DNA of 64,000 nucleotides, from the NCBI GenBank assembly GCA_963070105.1, contig OY718808.1, forward strand, positions 7,231,738-7,295,737, read 5' to 3'. Below, piece by piece: positions 27,100-39,311 of this stretch (within the stretch, counting starts at the first letter, position 1; each line of letters begins with the position of its first letter). Both the position numbers and the translations under genes were made by a program. The notes beneath the pieces were generated by a model. The model was not told the origin of the DNA and did not search any database. It was given only the letters and a program-made list of their open reading frames with translations. This stretch comes from Litomosoides sigmodontis. Lineage: Eukaryota; Nematoda; Chromadorea; Rhabditida; Onchocercidae.

Positions 27100-28506
27100 A
27101 CGACGGCCGATGGCCTCCTTCCACATCCATCATCACAGCTGACGACAGTACTACTGCCGTCTACTTCAACTACCACTTACACCCCGACGATTTCCTTGAC
27201 TTGTTTTGAGCTGAGCCTTAAATCATTTGAAGTGTTTGAAATTCGCGATGCATATAATCTGTGTTTACACACTGACTGCTAGTCAGTCATTTAGGAGTTG
27301 AAGTGGTAATTCATGAAGACTAGCAAGTTCAACAAGTGCTGCTTAGAAGGACGACTTTTGTTTTTGCCCTTTTTTCTTTATCTCTTCCTTATAACAAAAC
27401 AATGAATGATAATTTTGACAGTCATTGAAATAGCTGTGAACTAACTCTCATTCATGCGAGGAGATGCTGTGCGGTAAGGTTAATGCTATGAAATAAGCAG
27501 TAAGGATAGTAAATTTTAATTATAAACGATAGCAACCACAACAGCAACGCAACGCCAATGGTGATGGATTGATGCGTAAGTTGGAAGCTTCCACACTTCG
27601 CATTGTCTTTCAACGGTAGCTTAATTATGTGATTTGTGATGAACTTTATAAGCTAATTTGGCAATTATCATAATCACTAACAGTAATTACTAATCACATT
27701 ACGGTTCTTGCTTTTTTTCAGCAAATTTTTGAGCTAAAAGAAGAAGAGGAATGGATAAGACGAATAGCTAGCTGCTGTTGTTATCAGTGCAAACAGAAGT
27801 GCTCCTTCAATCACAAAAAAAAGTTAACGTAAAATGAATTTCCGCTCGGACGGTACCATAAGGAGCCGTAAAAGTGTAGCACAAAAGGATGCCGCAACAT
27901 TGTCACTGTCATAATTGCTGTGGCTGATAGCGTGGAGGAAGTGTAGCATTATAAAGTGATTGATACCTTAGCACTGTCATTTCATGCACTCATTCAGCTA
28001 GGTGTTTTGAGCTATCCGTTTCGCACTCTTTCACAATCTTCAAATCAGTTTTGAGGACAGCAATTGACAGATGGCTATCTCGCCACCTCCACTACTCCTC
28101 TAATCCTTCACCATCGTTTATCACTATTACTTATTACTAATTATTCATTTATTACTATTATTAATAATGATTTCTTTCATTTTTTTCCACTAATCTTTTA
28201 TTTTATTAATTGCGAAAAAAAATTAGGACAATAATAATATCGATAATGATACATTATTCAGATATAATTTAATATATTGACCGTTATTAATCTATCATTT
28301 TACCTCTTTTATTCATTTCATCAATATTATTTAAATCATGAAGGACGTGTACTACTATTACAATCTTTCACATTCTGTGAAATGTTGAATTCCATTTCAA
28401 CCAATTCTAATATTTCATTAACCCCTTTTATTAAGACGATTATTCTCGTCGATTATTTTCTATCCGTTCTTCTAGCACGCAAACATCTTTTTCATTTTTA
28501 GTTTTC

Positions 28507-28584
<78 letters not shown>

Positions 28585-28838
28585 ATGCATCCGTATTGTA
28601 GCGCTGTATTTTTCTAATCATAACCAAAAGCTGTACAATATTTATATGATTAATTAACTAATTGGTGTTATAAATATGATTATTTCACTATCGTAATTAT
28701 AGTTACTTTAATTGAATTATATATAGACAGAGGTATTTGCTATTTGTTGCCAACGAAACAAATAATGATTCACCGTCTGTTTAACTTTGAAAAAACAAGG
28801 TTTGTTTTGACTTCAGTGAAACAATAAGAAACTATCAA
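26491..28838. other. Intergenic region upstream of the zinc-finger gene
   Basis: Positions 26620-27300 are clearly GC-richer than the rest of the window and carry overlapping ORFs on both strands, none resembling a known protein. A (TG)n run lies at 27068-27097. Position 28510-28577 is a (TA)n run. The higher-GC block may be promoter or 5' regulatory DNA for the zinc-finger gene at 28.8 kb. An acceptor-like TTGACTTCAG lies just before that gene's first exon. Confidence 0.55.
28510..28577. repeat. (TA)n microsatellite
   Basis: About 33 uninterrupted TA units, followed by TATGTATGTATATGCAT. Confidence 0.95.
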
Positions 28839-31800
28839 ATGTTGCGGCAGCTTTTATCAGCAACAAATGGTGTTGGTGGTTCGGGTAATACAGCCAGTGA
28901 TTATGAGCATTGTTCAACCTATGCTTTAAACAGTCGTAGCATTGAAAATTCGACGGCAATTTTACCCACACCATCACTGCAACCACCTCCACCATCATCC
29001 TCATCATCATCACTGTCATCGTCACCATCACCATCATCGTTATCAGCAGCAGCAGTGGCTGTAGCATCATCATCATCATCAGCATCAGCATCACTATCAT
29101 TAACAGCACCGTTATCACCAACATCATCATTACCACCATCAACCGATGCTTCATCAAGAGCTCCGTTGCCGAATCAGTTTAGGATTAATGTTGGTTGTTG
29201 AATTTTTAAGCTTTAAAGATAAAAGTTTGGTTGCAAAATCTTTTTTGCCTTCCTAATTTAATTTTCTATTTAATATTATTATCTGTACTTTTTTTCCATC
29301 AAAATTTTGTAGCCTCTTTGTTGCTTCAGTCTACCGCCGACTACATGCCATTGGCCGCTGGTTATAGCACGCAAACACCGATAGTACCAAATCATTTTGG
29401 AATTCTGGACACGAACAACGATTTGAACGGTTAATTAATCATAATTATAAAACTCGCAATAAAACAATTAATTTCATTTTGCATAAGTGAGCGGTGAATG
29501 TGGCAAGCTGTTAGAAGGTGCCTGTAATTTATTGATTATTAATGTTTTCTAAATCTTTTGCAGTTGAAATTAAATGATAAATTACTTACTAAATTCTACT
29601 AATAATATTTATTATACAATCTTCTGCTTTGACCTTAGATCATATTGTTGAAATGCTAAAGTATCAATAATTTTTTTGACCATTTTTAGGCTAACTGAAA
29701 ATAAATTTGTCAATGAAATAATTGAAATGAAATTATCTGAGGCTTTATAATTAAGTTATTGTTATCTTCCCCATGTCCTTGTTGAGATAGGGGAGATAAC
29801 AATAGCTTAATTGTTGAGAGAATAAATCTGACCAATCTCACTAATATAGCTTTTAATTTTCTAGAAAAATTTTTCAAAATTTTTGACAGGTAACGAAAAT
29901 TTTAGGAAAAAATTGAAAATTTTGGGATTTATTAGTGAAAAAATAAAATATTAGATGAAATATTTCTTATGTCTTTTTTAGCGAATCTAATTTTCCTTTA
30001 ATTTTTTTTAATAAAAGCTTTTTATTGCTGTTTTTTTTCTGCGAGCTTTATTTGGATTATTAAGCGTTAAAAAAGCTGTTTCAGTTGAAGTTTTGATTTT
30101 GAAATTAAATTAATTAAAATTTAACTACTTTTTCGATTTATTTAATCATTAAACGCAAAATTGCCTTTTCTTAATTTGTGTAATTAAATTTTTCAAAATT
30201 TTTATAAATAATTTATTTTGAGATACGACGGAGTTATTCTCATCAACGTATGCAATGCTTTCGGCAGATAGCACTCTATCCTGGAATGTGTGGGATGAGC
30301 AAACGCGATTTTCAAACAGCGCAAATGATTTCACAACTAATGAAGTAATAAGTCACGTTTAACTGTCGTGTATTTTCTTCACTTTCACGTGCGCTACGCG
30401 CGTATCATCATTTTATAGACTTTTTCATGTAACTTTCATGTAAAAGAGCATAACTGTAAATGAACATTTCGAAAAAAACGAACTAGCCAAATCGTGATTT
30501 TTCCATATAAATATAAACATCAACTATTTATTGTTAATTCACTTTCCTTTCAAATACAAATGCCTGTAAGAGAGATCAAAAATCAAAAAAATAACTATTA
30601 AGCTAATTGTTCATTCTTTTTTACCAATTAACTTAATTTTAGCAATTTTAACAATGAAATTCCTACTGAGTGCGTTACTTTCAAGCAATTTGAACGATCA
30701 AAATTTTTCGCTAATTGTTAAATTTCAACATTTTTGGTGAGACAATTTTTGCATTAACTTAAATTCTTTCTACCCGTTTCTTTCTTCACTTCAGGTACCA
30801 ATGAGCGTTGCTTATCCGACGATGCATACAACAGCTCCTGGTTGCTCAAATAATATTAGGTTAGCGACGCTCAAATAATATTAGGTTAGCGACGATTATT
30901 GCTTAGGAATTTAGATGAAATATTTCTGTGTCAAGTATGAATTTCCATCAGTAATTAGAGGATTTTTTCAAACTTTATAAAATCTTGAAAGCAAAAAAAA
31001 ATCAAAGTTTAAAATTTCCTTTTTTTTTCAGGTATCGATCGTGTAATGCAGGCCTAACCAACGGTAGTTATACGACGACCTACCAGGGATTGGTCAACGG
31101 TAACCGATTGGAAATGCAGCAGGCGGTATTGCTGCCAAACAATAATGATGTGAGAGCTATTAATTATGGTCAACAAGTGAAATGTGCGGAAAATTTGGGC
31201 GAAATTGCACATTCTCGATACTCGGACACCACTCAAAGGGTCACTCATGCACCGGTACCAACAGGTTAATTGGCAATTTTTTTCCCAATTTCCGTAACAT
31301 GTCTTTTACAAATACAGATCTTATTACGTAGATCAATTACCGGTCATATCGGACGTAGTGAAAAATGTCGAGAAATCATCGGTGTATGAAACGTGTGATT
31401 TGACTGGAAGATAGGAATAAAAAACATTGTTGTACAAAAAAAAGAAAAAAAACGGTGTATAATCATGACATTATATCAGTTATTGTATGATTTTGTTGAA
31501 TAATAGAAAAAAAAATTTTTTTGGTTAATTTTTAAATTGCACAATTTTTTCATCTTTTCTGTTTTTTTTTCGCTAAAATTTCTCACTGCGTGACGTGTAC
31601 ATTGCTGTATTTATCAATAATATGTGAAATATTTCTTTAAAAAGTTTTAGCTTTACCACATGAATAATAATGCATTTCTTTTAGAATCTTGCACTCTCAA
31701 TTGAAGTATTCTTCTGGAAGCTTTGAAATAGTCTCACCGTTCTTATAAAATTTTCATAATTTGGTTAAATTGCCGAATCTATTCCTTAATTTTGTTCAAA

Positions 31801-34800
31801 AATTTCAAGAGCCTTTTTTTATCTTTAATTTTTCATTTTTTCTGATAGGGAGCCTTCCATTCATAAGATATTGAAGAATTATAATTGAGGAAAGAACTAC
31901 TATTAATTTGATGATATTAAGTTTATAACAAGAATATTTACATCTTTATGGTGGGAATTTCACCATCCACTTTGATGATCTGTTTTAGATTTTTTGTTTA
32001 TTGCAAATACCTCTCAATTATGATTGTTCTGAAATTAGTCATTAGTACTGAAATCCAATTGATCGTTCCTTATCAAGAAGAATTTAGATTAAATTTCTTA
32101 TTTTTGTGCATTATTACTATTGAATTCCAAAATCAGTGAGGAAAATTTCATTGAATAATTACAGGTCGAAATTATCTAGAGCAAATGGGTGGTTTTGTAG
32201 AAAGTATGCGATTATGTGATCCAGGAAATATCACTAACGCAAGTGGTATTGATCCGGTTTGTCCGTATTGTGATCGGTTTATTAGCCATTATAAAGTAAG
32301 AATTTATTCCTTTTCATCTTACACACATTATCAGTAAATAAGCATATTTCTGGGACAGCATTATTTCGATGTTAACTTTAACTTTATTTTTCGATTTTTT
32401 CTGTGTCGGTAGCATAGAAGGATGATAATTGCGGTTGTGAATTAGATTCCTTCATTAAAATTAGCATGAAATTCTATGATCAATTTTACTGTTTTTGTAC
32501 TCTTAATTTTTTTGGAGTTAATTAATTGCGAGACCAAGTTTTATAATAGTATAATTGTTATTAACAGTAATAATAACAATGATAATAATAATAACAGTAA
32601 CGATAATGATAACAGTAATGATATATTTTCGTGTATTATTATATGAGTACAGTTACTAAAGTAACTGTCGTATTATTTTATAGGGTAATATTAGACGTCA
32701 TGTCAATCAGTGCATGAAATCAACACGTAACGGTAACAAAGCGAGACGAAAAGGTATTTATTTATGTATAAAAGCATACAAATTAGGAAATATCTTTTGT
32801 GCATTCATAATGAGTGAATATAATAGAAAATAATTTTTTGCGAAAAAAAAAATTACTGTTTTGCGAAGAAAATGAAAATTTTGCAAAAAAAAAGAAAGAA
32901 AAAACAAAGGTGATTAGTTTTTTCGCTGTTTTTAGATGCAACCTTAAAACAGTTCACTTCTGACGCACTTCCTGGATGCAATGAAACGATGACATTTTCG
33001 GATAACTATCAACCGCACGTGCTTGAAACATCGACGATGGCGGAAAAACCCACGTGGCTTGATAATTGCAATGGTATTTTAGCGGATCATCAATCAACAG
33101 TTAGGGCAAAATCGTACAGTTTGAAAAAAGATCGTAGCAATGATGATCCATTCCGTTGTCCTTTATGCGATTTTGCTACAATTTATAAGGTTTGATTTCT
33201 GATTGATAACAATTGTTTGATTTCTGATTGATAACAATTTTACAAATACAAAAAATTATTAAATAAAGGAAAGAGGAGTAACAAGATATTTTGGAGTAGT
33301 AAATTAATTTAATATATGTTAAATTTTAATAGATTTAATACATTCTTTTCTTCATTATTCAGAATTCAATATTTGCAGTAAGTAGTAATGGCTATTTTAT
33401 ATTGATATTTTAAATTATCTACCTGACCTGAAGAATAGGTGGGTGTTGAATCGAACTTTTTGATATTGGCATTTTAATCTTAGTTAGAGCATTTTATTTT
33501 TGATATCATGGAATTTTTATCGAAATTTTTTACACGTACTTTGCCATTGTGTTAGTTTTTATCATAATTAATTAAAATTCAACATCGATAACTCCTTCTT
33601 TCTTTTGTTCTTCTTAACAGGGCAATATGAAACGACATTTGAGTACTTGTCATGGCTTACAAGATGATGACCTCAAAGACGGTTGTATTGATAAACTGAA
33701 ATATAAGGAAGCAGTTGATTTACGCTTGGAAAATCTGTCACGTAATAAGCGTCCCAAAAATTTGCAGGTTTCTTAAGATAAGCAAAATCATCGAGTTTTT
33801 TTTTCTTTAAATTATTTATTTATTTTGAAAAAATTTTTAATAACTGTTTTTTCTTTAATATTATTTATAAGTGCGTAAAATACGCACTAAACTATTGACA
33901 TTTAAACAGTCGGTGTAGATGAATCTTTTTGTCACGTGAAATTAAACGGAAATTTTTCGAGTGCGGTCATTCTGATACAAACAATGTAACGACATTCGAT
34001 AGCATTTTTTTAAAGCAAAAAGGCAGTAGTGCGATAATTGTGGCGATTATTATTGTTTCCAACTTGTTCAGTAATATATATTTGCGAACTTTTAATTATT
34101 TTTCAAAAATAAAGTGGGTGAAAAATATTTTTAAAATTTCAGTATCTCAAAGTTACATCAAAATTGACAGAGGTAAACATCGACAGTGGTCCAAGTTCTT
34201 CCACTACTGATTGCAATGCTATAAAGAAGATATCAGGGACAACAGCGGATGTAACATCCCCAAGTTTTCGAATTATTTCTTCCTTCAATAATTGGTTTGC
34301 TTCTCTTAAATTTAATCCTAAATTTAAAATTCTTAAATTCCAAAAGCTTTCGTAGTAGTAATTATTTAATCCTTCCATAGTCATCGTTTATGTTATCTTC
34401 ATAGTAAGTGATATTTTTTAGTGAAGCTGAACTCTCCTTATCAGTGATAACTCAGTCTGACAGTAATACGGCAGTGGAAGTCAGACCAGACGAATCATTA
34501 TCAAATGATAATGCTAGTCAATCTCTAAGGCTGAACACAATCGATGAAACAATTGAAGCTGTCATAGCGAATGGAAATGAAAATTCCTTAAACGAAATGG
34601 GTATAAATAACAGCAACAATAACAATAATAATAGTGATAATAACGGTACTAATAATAGTGATAGTGTCAGTATCAGTCATAATAATAATGGTAATAATAA
34701 TAAAAATAATAGTAATAATATTAATAATAATAATAGTAATGATTATAAGAATAATAATAGTAATAATAACAATAATAATAATAATAGCAGTGACAATAAT

Positions 34801-34836
34801 AATAATAATAATAATAATAGTAATACTCCCATATGA
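28839..34836 (+). CDS. Two-finger C2H2/C2HC zinc-finger protein, 11 exons
   Basis: Exons join in phase as 28839-29193, 29313-29429, 30223-30344, 30795-30859, 31032-31264, 32165-32295, 32684-32753, 32936-33189, 33621-33767, 34143-34294 and 34422-34836 (686 aa). The N-terminus is a Ser/Pro/Ala-rich low-complexity region. Finger 1 spans two exons: CPYCDRFISHYK then GNIRRHVNQC (C-x2-C-x13-H-x3-C). Finger 2 spans the next exon boundary: CPLCDFATIYK then GNMKRHLSTCH (C-x2-C-x12-H, ending in Cys or His). Both fingers are split by an intron between YK and GN. Basic linkers follow each finger (NGNKARRK; NKRPKNL). The C-terminus is an Asn/Ser homopolymer region ending at 34836. Probably a nuclear DNA- or RNA-binding regulator (inference). 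Weak points are the donors at 29194 and 34295, so those two junctions are tentative. I cannot name an ortholog. Confidence 0.68.
29749..29812 (+). ncRNA. Candidate hairpin precursor in intron 2 of the zinc-finger gene
   Basis: Left arm 29749-29772 and right arm 29790-29812 pair over about 22 of 24 positions (AATTAAG, TATTGTTATCT and CCCC blocks, with one mismatch and one bulge), around a loop of about 17 nt. The 64-nt stem-loop has the size and single-bulge shape of a microRNA precursor. It could equally be a degenerate palindromic element; the sequence alone cannot separate these. Confidence 0.3.
31320..31412 (+). other. Possible alternative terminal exon of the zinc-finger gene
   Basis: After an acceptor-like AATACAG, 31320-31412 is open in one frame (YYVDQLPVISDVVKNVEK...) and ends in TAG. 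AATAAA follows immediately (31415-31420) as a potential polyadenylation signal. In the frame joined to the upstream exon at a CCG|GTACCA donor, a different short tail would be made. Either way this could end a short isoform before the zinc fingers. Confidence 0.3.
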
Positions 34837-37800
34837 TCATGGTAAATGCCCACTTGTCAATGGTAGAAATAATTGGTGCTCTAATTATTATTTAGTAATG
34901 GACAAAAGAAGTAGTGAATTTTAATCTTCCATTCTCTTTTCTTTTTGCCTTTAGACCTTTTCTTTTTGCCTTTAGACCTTTAATGAGCGAGGCAAGTTAC
35001 AGAGAAATGAAGAATGAATAATTATTTTGAATAATTACTGGAATTGGTATGTGAAATATTTTCTCCCTTCCAAAGTTCGCTTCTAATCTATCATTATTAG
35101 CATTATTATTATTGCTATTTTTTTTATCAAACTTAGTTGTTTCTACAGAACTTTTGATTCGAAGTTTTGCGCAGAAAGAAAAAATAAGCAAAACTTTTCA
35201 TTTTGAATTATGACTTCTTTCTAACACATTAGCACAACTTCAAGTTATGTATTCTTATTTCTTGCGTGAAATGATAAGCATGATAACCACATAACATTAT
35301 GATAATAACTGGAAAATGCGTGCAGTTGAACAAGCGAGGATATAATTTGCATGAATATCCACTTGCAATATTCTAATTGATGCTAATGTTTTTGCAAGCA
35401 GTCTTGTTGAATGTTTGTTATCAACATTTTAATAATATTACCTCTGTGATAAGCTAACTTTTCCTTCTTTCATCTCATCAGTTCATCAGTACTTCCCCTT
35501 CATTGAAAGACTTGTAATGATAGTGTTGCATGAGTATCTGATGAGGCCTTCTTAGCTAAGCTAGTATCGATGAAAGTAGTGGCAGATGGCTAAAAACTTT
35601 CAAACCTTTCTTATTCCTCTAACTTAACAATATGTCCGAAGGCTCTTTTCACATAATTTTCATTTCCAGCATTCTGACCACTTTTCCTAAGACACTGCTA
35701 TAACACGTCGCGACGTATTACTTAACTTTTCACATTAATTCTATGTATGAATTTCGTATTGTTCATTCTATACTTTTTGTTTGTTTGTTTGTTCGTTTGT
35801 GTTTTGAAGTTTCAATAATGAAACTGCCCAAAAATTAGCGAATTATGCACATTGGGTCTTTTCAGGTCTTTCACTTTTTGCTTTCGATTTATCATTTTTT
35901 TCTATGACGTACGCTTAATAATTTGCTGTTACCCTATTATTTTAGTGGTTTTTTATGAATAGTGCCTTATGTTATTATCCTCATATACTTATTGATTGAA
36001 TTGCGGATTGACTTTTTTCTTTGTTCATCAATAAATTTCATTCTACCAACTGGCAGCAGCATTTTCACAAAATTTTTAAGTAAATGAAAAACCAAAAAGC
36101 AATACTGTCAGCCAAATCTCAAGATGCGAATTAAAATGATACGATACGTACGTATCGATTGCGTTATAACACGAGCAACGTGATAGAAGCGTATTACCTA
36201 GCATGGTTGAAGTCTCAGGCCACTCATTGGTTATTTGGTTAGCGATTAACACTGAGGTTACTGCGGCGTCAGCCGTTAGTACGTTAGTCGTGAAGGTTTT
36301 TGTTTCACGCAGCCTCTCCCTCATTTCACACAATTCATAGCAGCACAAAGTTTGTGGCATTTCGGAGCTTGTTGCATGAAACGAGATGTGAAGTAGTAAG
36401 ATACTGGTTGAGTGGGACGTTGGTCTAAATGAGTTTGACCTGTTAGGTGTGTTTTGTCATTGGACGTGATGGATTGATTTGTCAATTTTGTAGTAAAATG
36501 ATGTAAAATATCATGTTATTAATGCTACAAAAATTTTCCAATTCTGTTTTCTTTGTTGTAACTTACAGAATTATTTCATCAATTTTGGCTCGCAAAAGAT
36601 GCGCATTACGTTACGAATATTGAACGAATTAAAAAAAAAAATCTGTAGTAGCTTTGGGCAGTTTTTTGAAGTGCTAAAGAAATAAGCAAAAATCTGATGT
36701 TGAAAATAATTGAGGAAATTTCCAATTTCATCAGTAATCGTTTCATTTCCCATTCATGAAGCAAGCAAGTTTTAAAATTGCGTAGCAAGCATCGTGTATT
36801 TATCGGCAATTAGTATATTGTTCTTTGCTCTTCTGCAATTTCTTTTTCCTTTTCTGATACTTATAACTAACACGAACAACATTTCATTATTTCAAATTAA
36901 ATTTTCCGAACATTTGGTGTTTGTAGTAGTTTGGTTGAGAGAGAAAATATTGGTAACCGATCAGTGAAGATACGATTGAAGGTACCACTATTACTCTTTT
37001 CGATTCAATATCACCACGAAATGTTTGTGGCGAAAGAGCTAATGTGAAGAAATCTTCAATCAGCTTTAATGCATAATGCTGCAGCAACAGCACCTCCCGT
37101 AAATTCATTTTCGACGACTAATTCTGTAAAATTGTTTCCCTAATGGCTGCTCGGAATGGAATGATGGTGTTAAATTCGCTTCCTATTTCGTTATTCTTTT
37201 CCATTTGTGACGTAGCAGTTGTGCCAAATCCAGAATGAGAGAACTAATAATCTTCGAAATGCGTCCCCGGGCATATCCTGAAATCACTTCAGTGTCTGCT
37301 CATAGTAATAATGGGAAGTAATTAGTGGTTTCTCTAGTTTTGCTAGTTTACATCAAGAATTATACCTGAAGCAGTGGATCCAAACAGACATGAAATGGGA
37401 AATTTGAACTTGATAAGTTCGGCGCAATTTGCTAAAATGTAATTTATTGGAATTTTTTTCAGGAACTCTGAGGAATACCTATTTCATTTCTCTGTGTTGA
37501 AGTAATGCAGGACTGTTTACGGGAATGCGAAGGTATCAATTTGCCATTTTGCAATCAAACTTCTTCATTTATCGAAAAATATATTAAAATGACAGTATTT
37601 CGTTTTCATTCCACCTAACAAATTTTCGGATTTTACAGCACACTTGATGTGTAATGCGGATTTTTTCAAATACTTGAATTCGAGGTAGAACTTTTCATTC
37701 AAAATATTTGTTAGAAAAATTTGCATATAAGTTTTTCTGGAATCTACTGTCTACAAGACAAAAAAACATGTGGTGCTAACCATTTATTAAAAAGAAGTTT

Positions 37801-37839
37801 TGGATGTGTGATGAATACTCCAGTTTCACTCCATTGCAG
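34837..37839. other. Intergenic region with unresolved short ORFs
   Basis: Starts with the zinc-finger gene's 3' flank, including a 21-bp tandem duplication at 34937-34978. At about 36.9-37.45 kb both strands carry short exon-like ORFs with GT-AG borders that contradict one another (for example minus 36887-37108, and plus segments ending near 37440). I could not build a consistent gene, so none is called. Confidence 0.5.
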
Positions 37840-38467
37840 ATGTCGGCATTTCAAAACAAGTTAAGTGGACCGAGTATCATACAAGATGAATCTAAAGGAT
37901 TGTTGTCACTTCTGGATGAAATCATCATTCGCATAATTGAAAAATTGAGTTCGGAAGATATAGCTAACATAGCTGATACTTGCATTCGATTACGAGAAGT
38001 TCGTATCTATTTATGCAGTTCATTTTTTCCACAAATTGTCTATTGTGTCACATTCACGACGATATTTTGGAACAAATTTTGGTTCTTTAAAGTACAACAA
38101 GTACTTTCGTGTTTTGAAAGAAATCTTTCAACCAAAAACATGTTCCTCGCATTGTAGACATGATTTTCTTATTTGTAACATATCAAAATATGAAAATCTC
38201 CTGTTCGTATGTTTAACTATAGGAATATACATATGTTATAATATCTTTTAAGATATGGAAATATGAGAGTAATTATTTTCCTCTTATTGTTGTTTTTTCT
38301 TAAACGCCTTTTGCAAGTAAGTTTCATAGATTGTTCTGCTTACTGCATGAATTTTTTTTTATTTAACTTAATTTTTTTAGGTTGTACGAAAAATGACAGC
38401 AGATGTTGAAAACTTATCAGATTTCAGTATTGAAAGCATTGACGAATTGGATTGCACCTGTGAATAG
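37840..38467 (+). CDS. Short F-box-like protein
   Basis: Two exons join in phase, 37840-37998 and 38381-38467 (81 aa). Residues about 20-53 (LLSLLDEIIIRIIEKLSSED, then IANIADTCIRLRE) fit the F-box consensus L-x-E-hh-x-x-hh-x-x-L-x-x-x-D-h-x-x-h-x-x-x-C-x-x-h-R. F-box proteins bind SKP1 and bring substrates to SCF ubiquitin ligases (family knowledge). No substrate-binding repeats follow; the second exon adds only an acidic tail (DFSIESIDELDCTC). I chose ATG 37840 because it directly follows TTTCACTCCATTGCAG, a strong acceptor suited to trans-splicing; an upstream in-frame ATG at 37804 is less likely. A middle exon inside 37999-38380 cannot be excluded (a 45-codon open stretch lies at 38036-38170). 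Confidence 0.55.
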
Positions 38468-39311
38468 AAATAGCTGTTCGATTAGTGGAATTTTTGATTT
38501 CATTTACTAAATGTGTTGTAAGCGAAAAATATTTTTAAAGGAAATTGGGTTGTTCAGTCTTTCATTATTTCCACTAACTGCCCTTTATCGAGGAGCATTG
38601 CATCAAACTATCTCGTTTACCCACAATAACAATATAAATAGCAGTTATCTTATTATTTATGATGTAACATAGTTCGATGCATTTGAATTAAATTTAGTTT
38701 TTTTGACGTGTTTCCAAGTAAGTCGTGATCAATTATAAATCATATACACGTGAAAATGTTGTACTTATAGCATCCTTCATTGGTATGAACAGTTTATCCT
38801 GTTTTTTTGTGGCATATAGTTTTCCAGTAAAAATTACATTTTTGCTCTTTCATTTAACATTGTTTGCTGTTAAATGTAGTCGTATTTGACGCTGTCGCGT
38901 TTTATCTGAATATTCAATTTTTTTGTAAATTTAGCAATTTTTAAATTGGACTTCTAAGAAGACGGGATAATTAGAAATAGCGAAATGTTTTGCTGACTAC
39001 AAACACACTGATCACTAAAAATATCCAATCAAATCGCGTCATAATTTCGGCGTAGATGATATTCACTTCATCAAGACAGCTCGAATGGCGAATAATTTTG
39101 CAATTTGCTTATCAAACGCTGAATTATTGTAGAGTTGCATCAGCTTTTAAGGACTGTTCACGGTTTTACTGTTTGAATTTGGTCGGATACATATTGAATC
39201 TTCATTGTATCGCCATGAGATATCCATCTGCTGTCTAATTTAATATCATCGTGAATATAATTAACGGTTATTGCGAACAGAAACGGAGTTTTTCTCTATT
39301 TTTTGTTGCAG
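38468..39311. other. Intergenic gap between F-box and basic-protein genes
   Basis: AT-rich, no supported gene. It ends in TTTTTTGTTGCAG, the acceptor directly before the next ATG. The same-strand order and an 844-bp gap leave an operon possible but unproven. Confidence 0.55.

Noticed and set aside
26606..27136. Minus ORF of 176 codons with a His-Thr run
   Set aside because: It crosses a (CA)n microsatellite, overlaps equally good ORFs on the other strand and resembles no protein family.
34634..34924. Ile/Val-rich plus ORF overlapping the Asn-rich end of the zinc-finger gene
   Set aside because: It is an out-of-frame reading of the AAT/AGT repeat; the in-frame product is the Asn/Ser tail.
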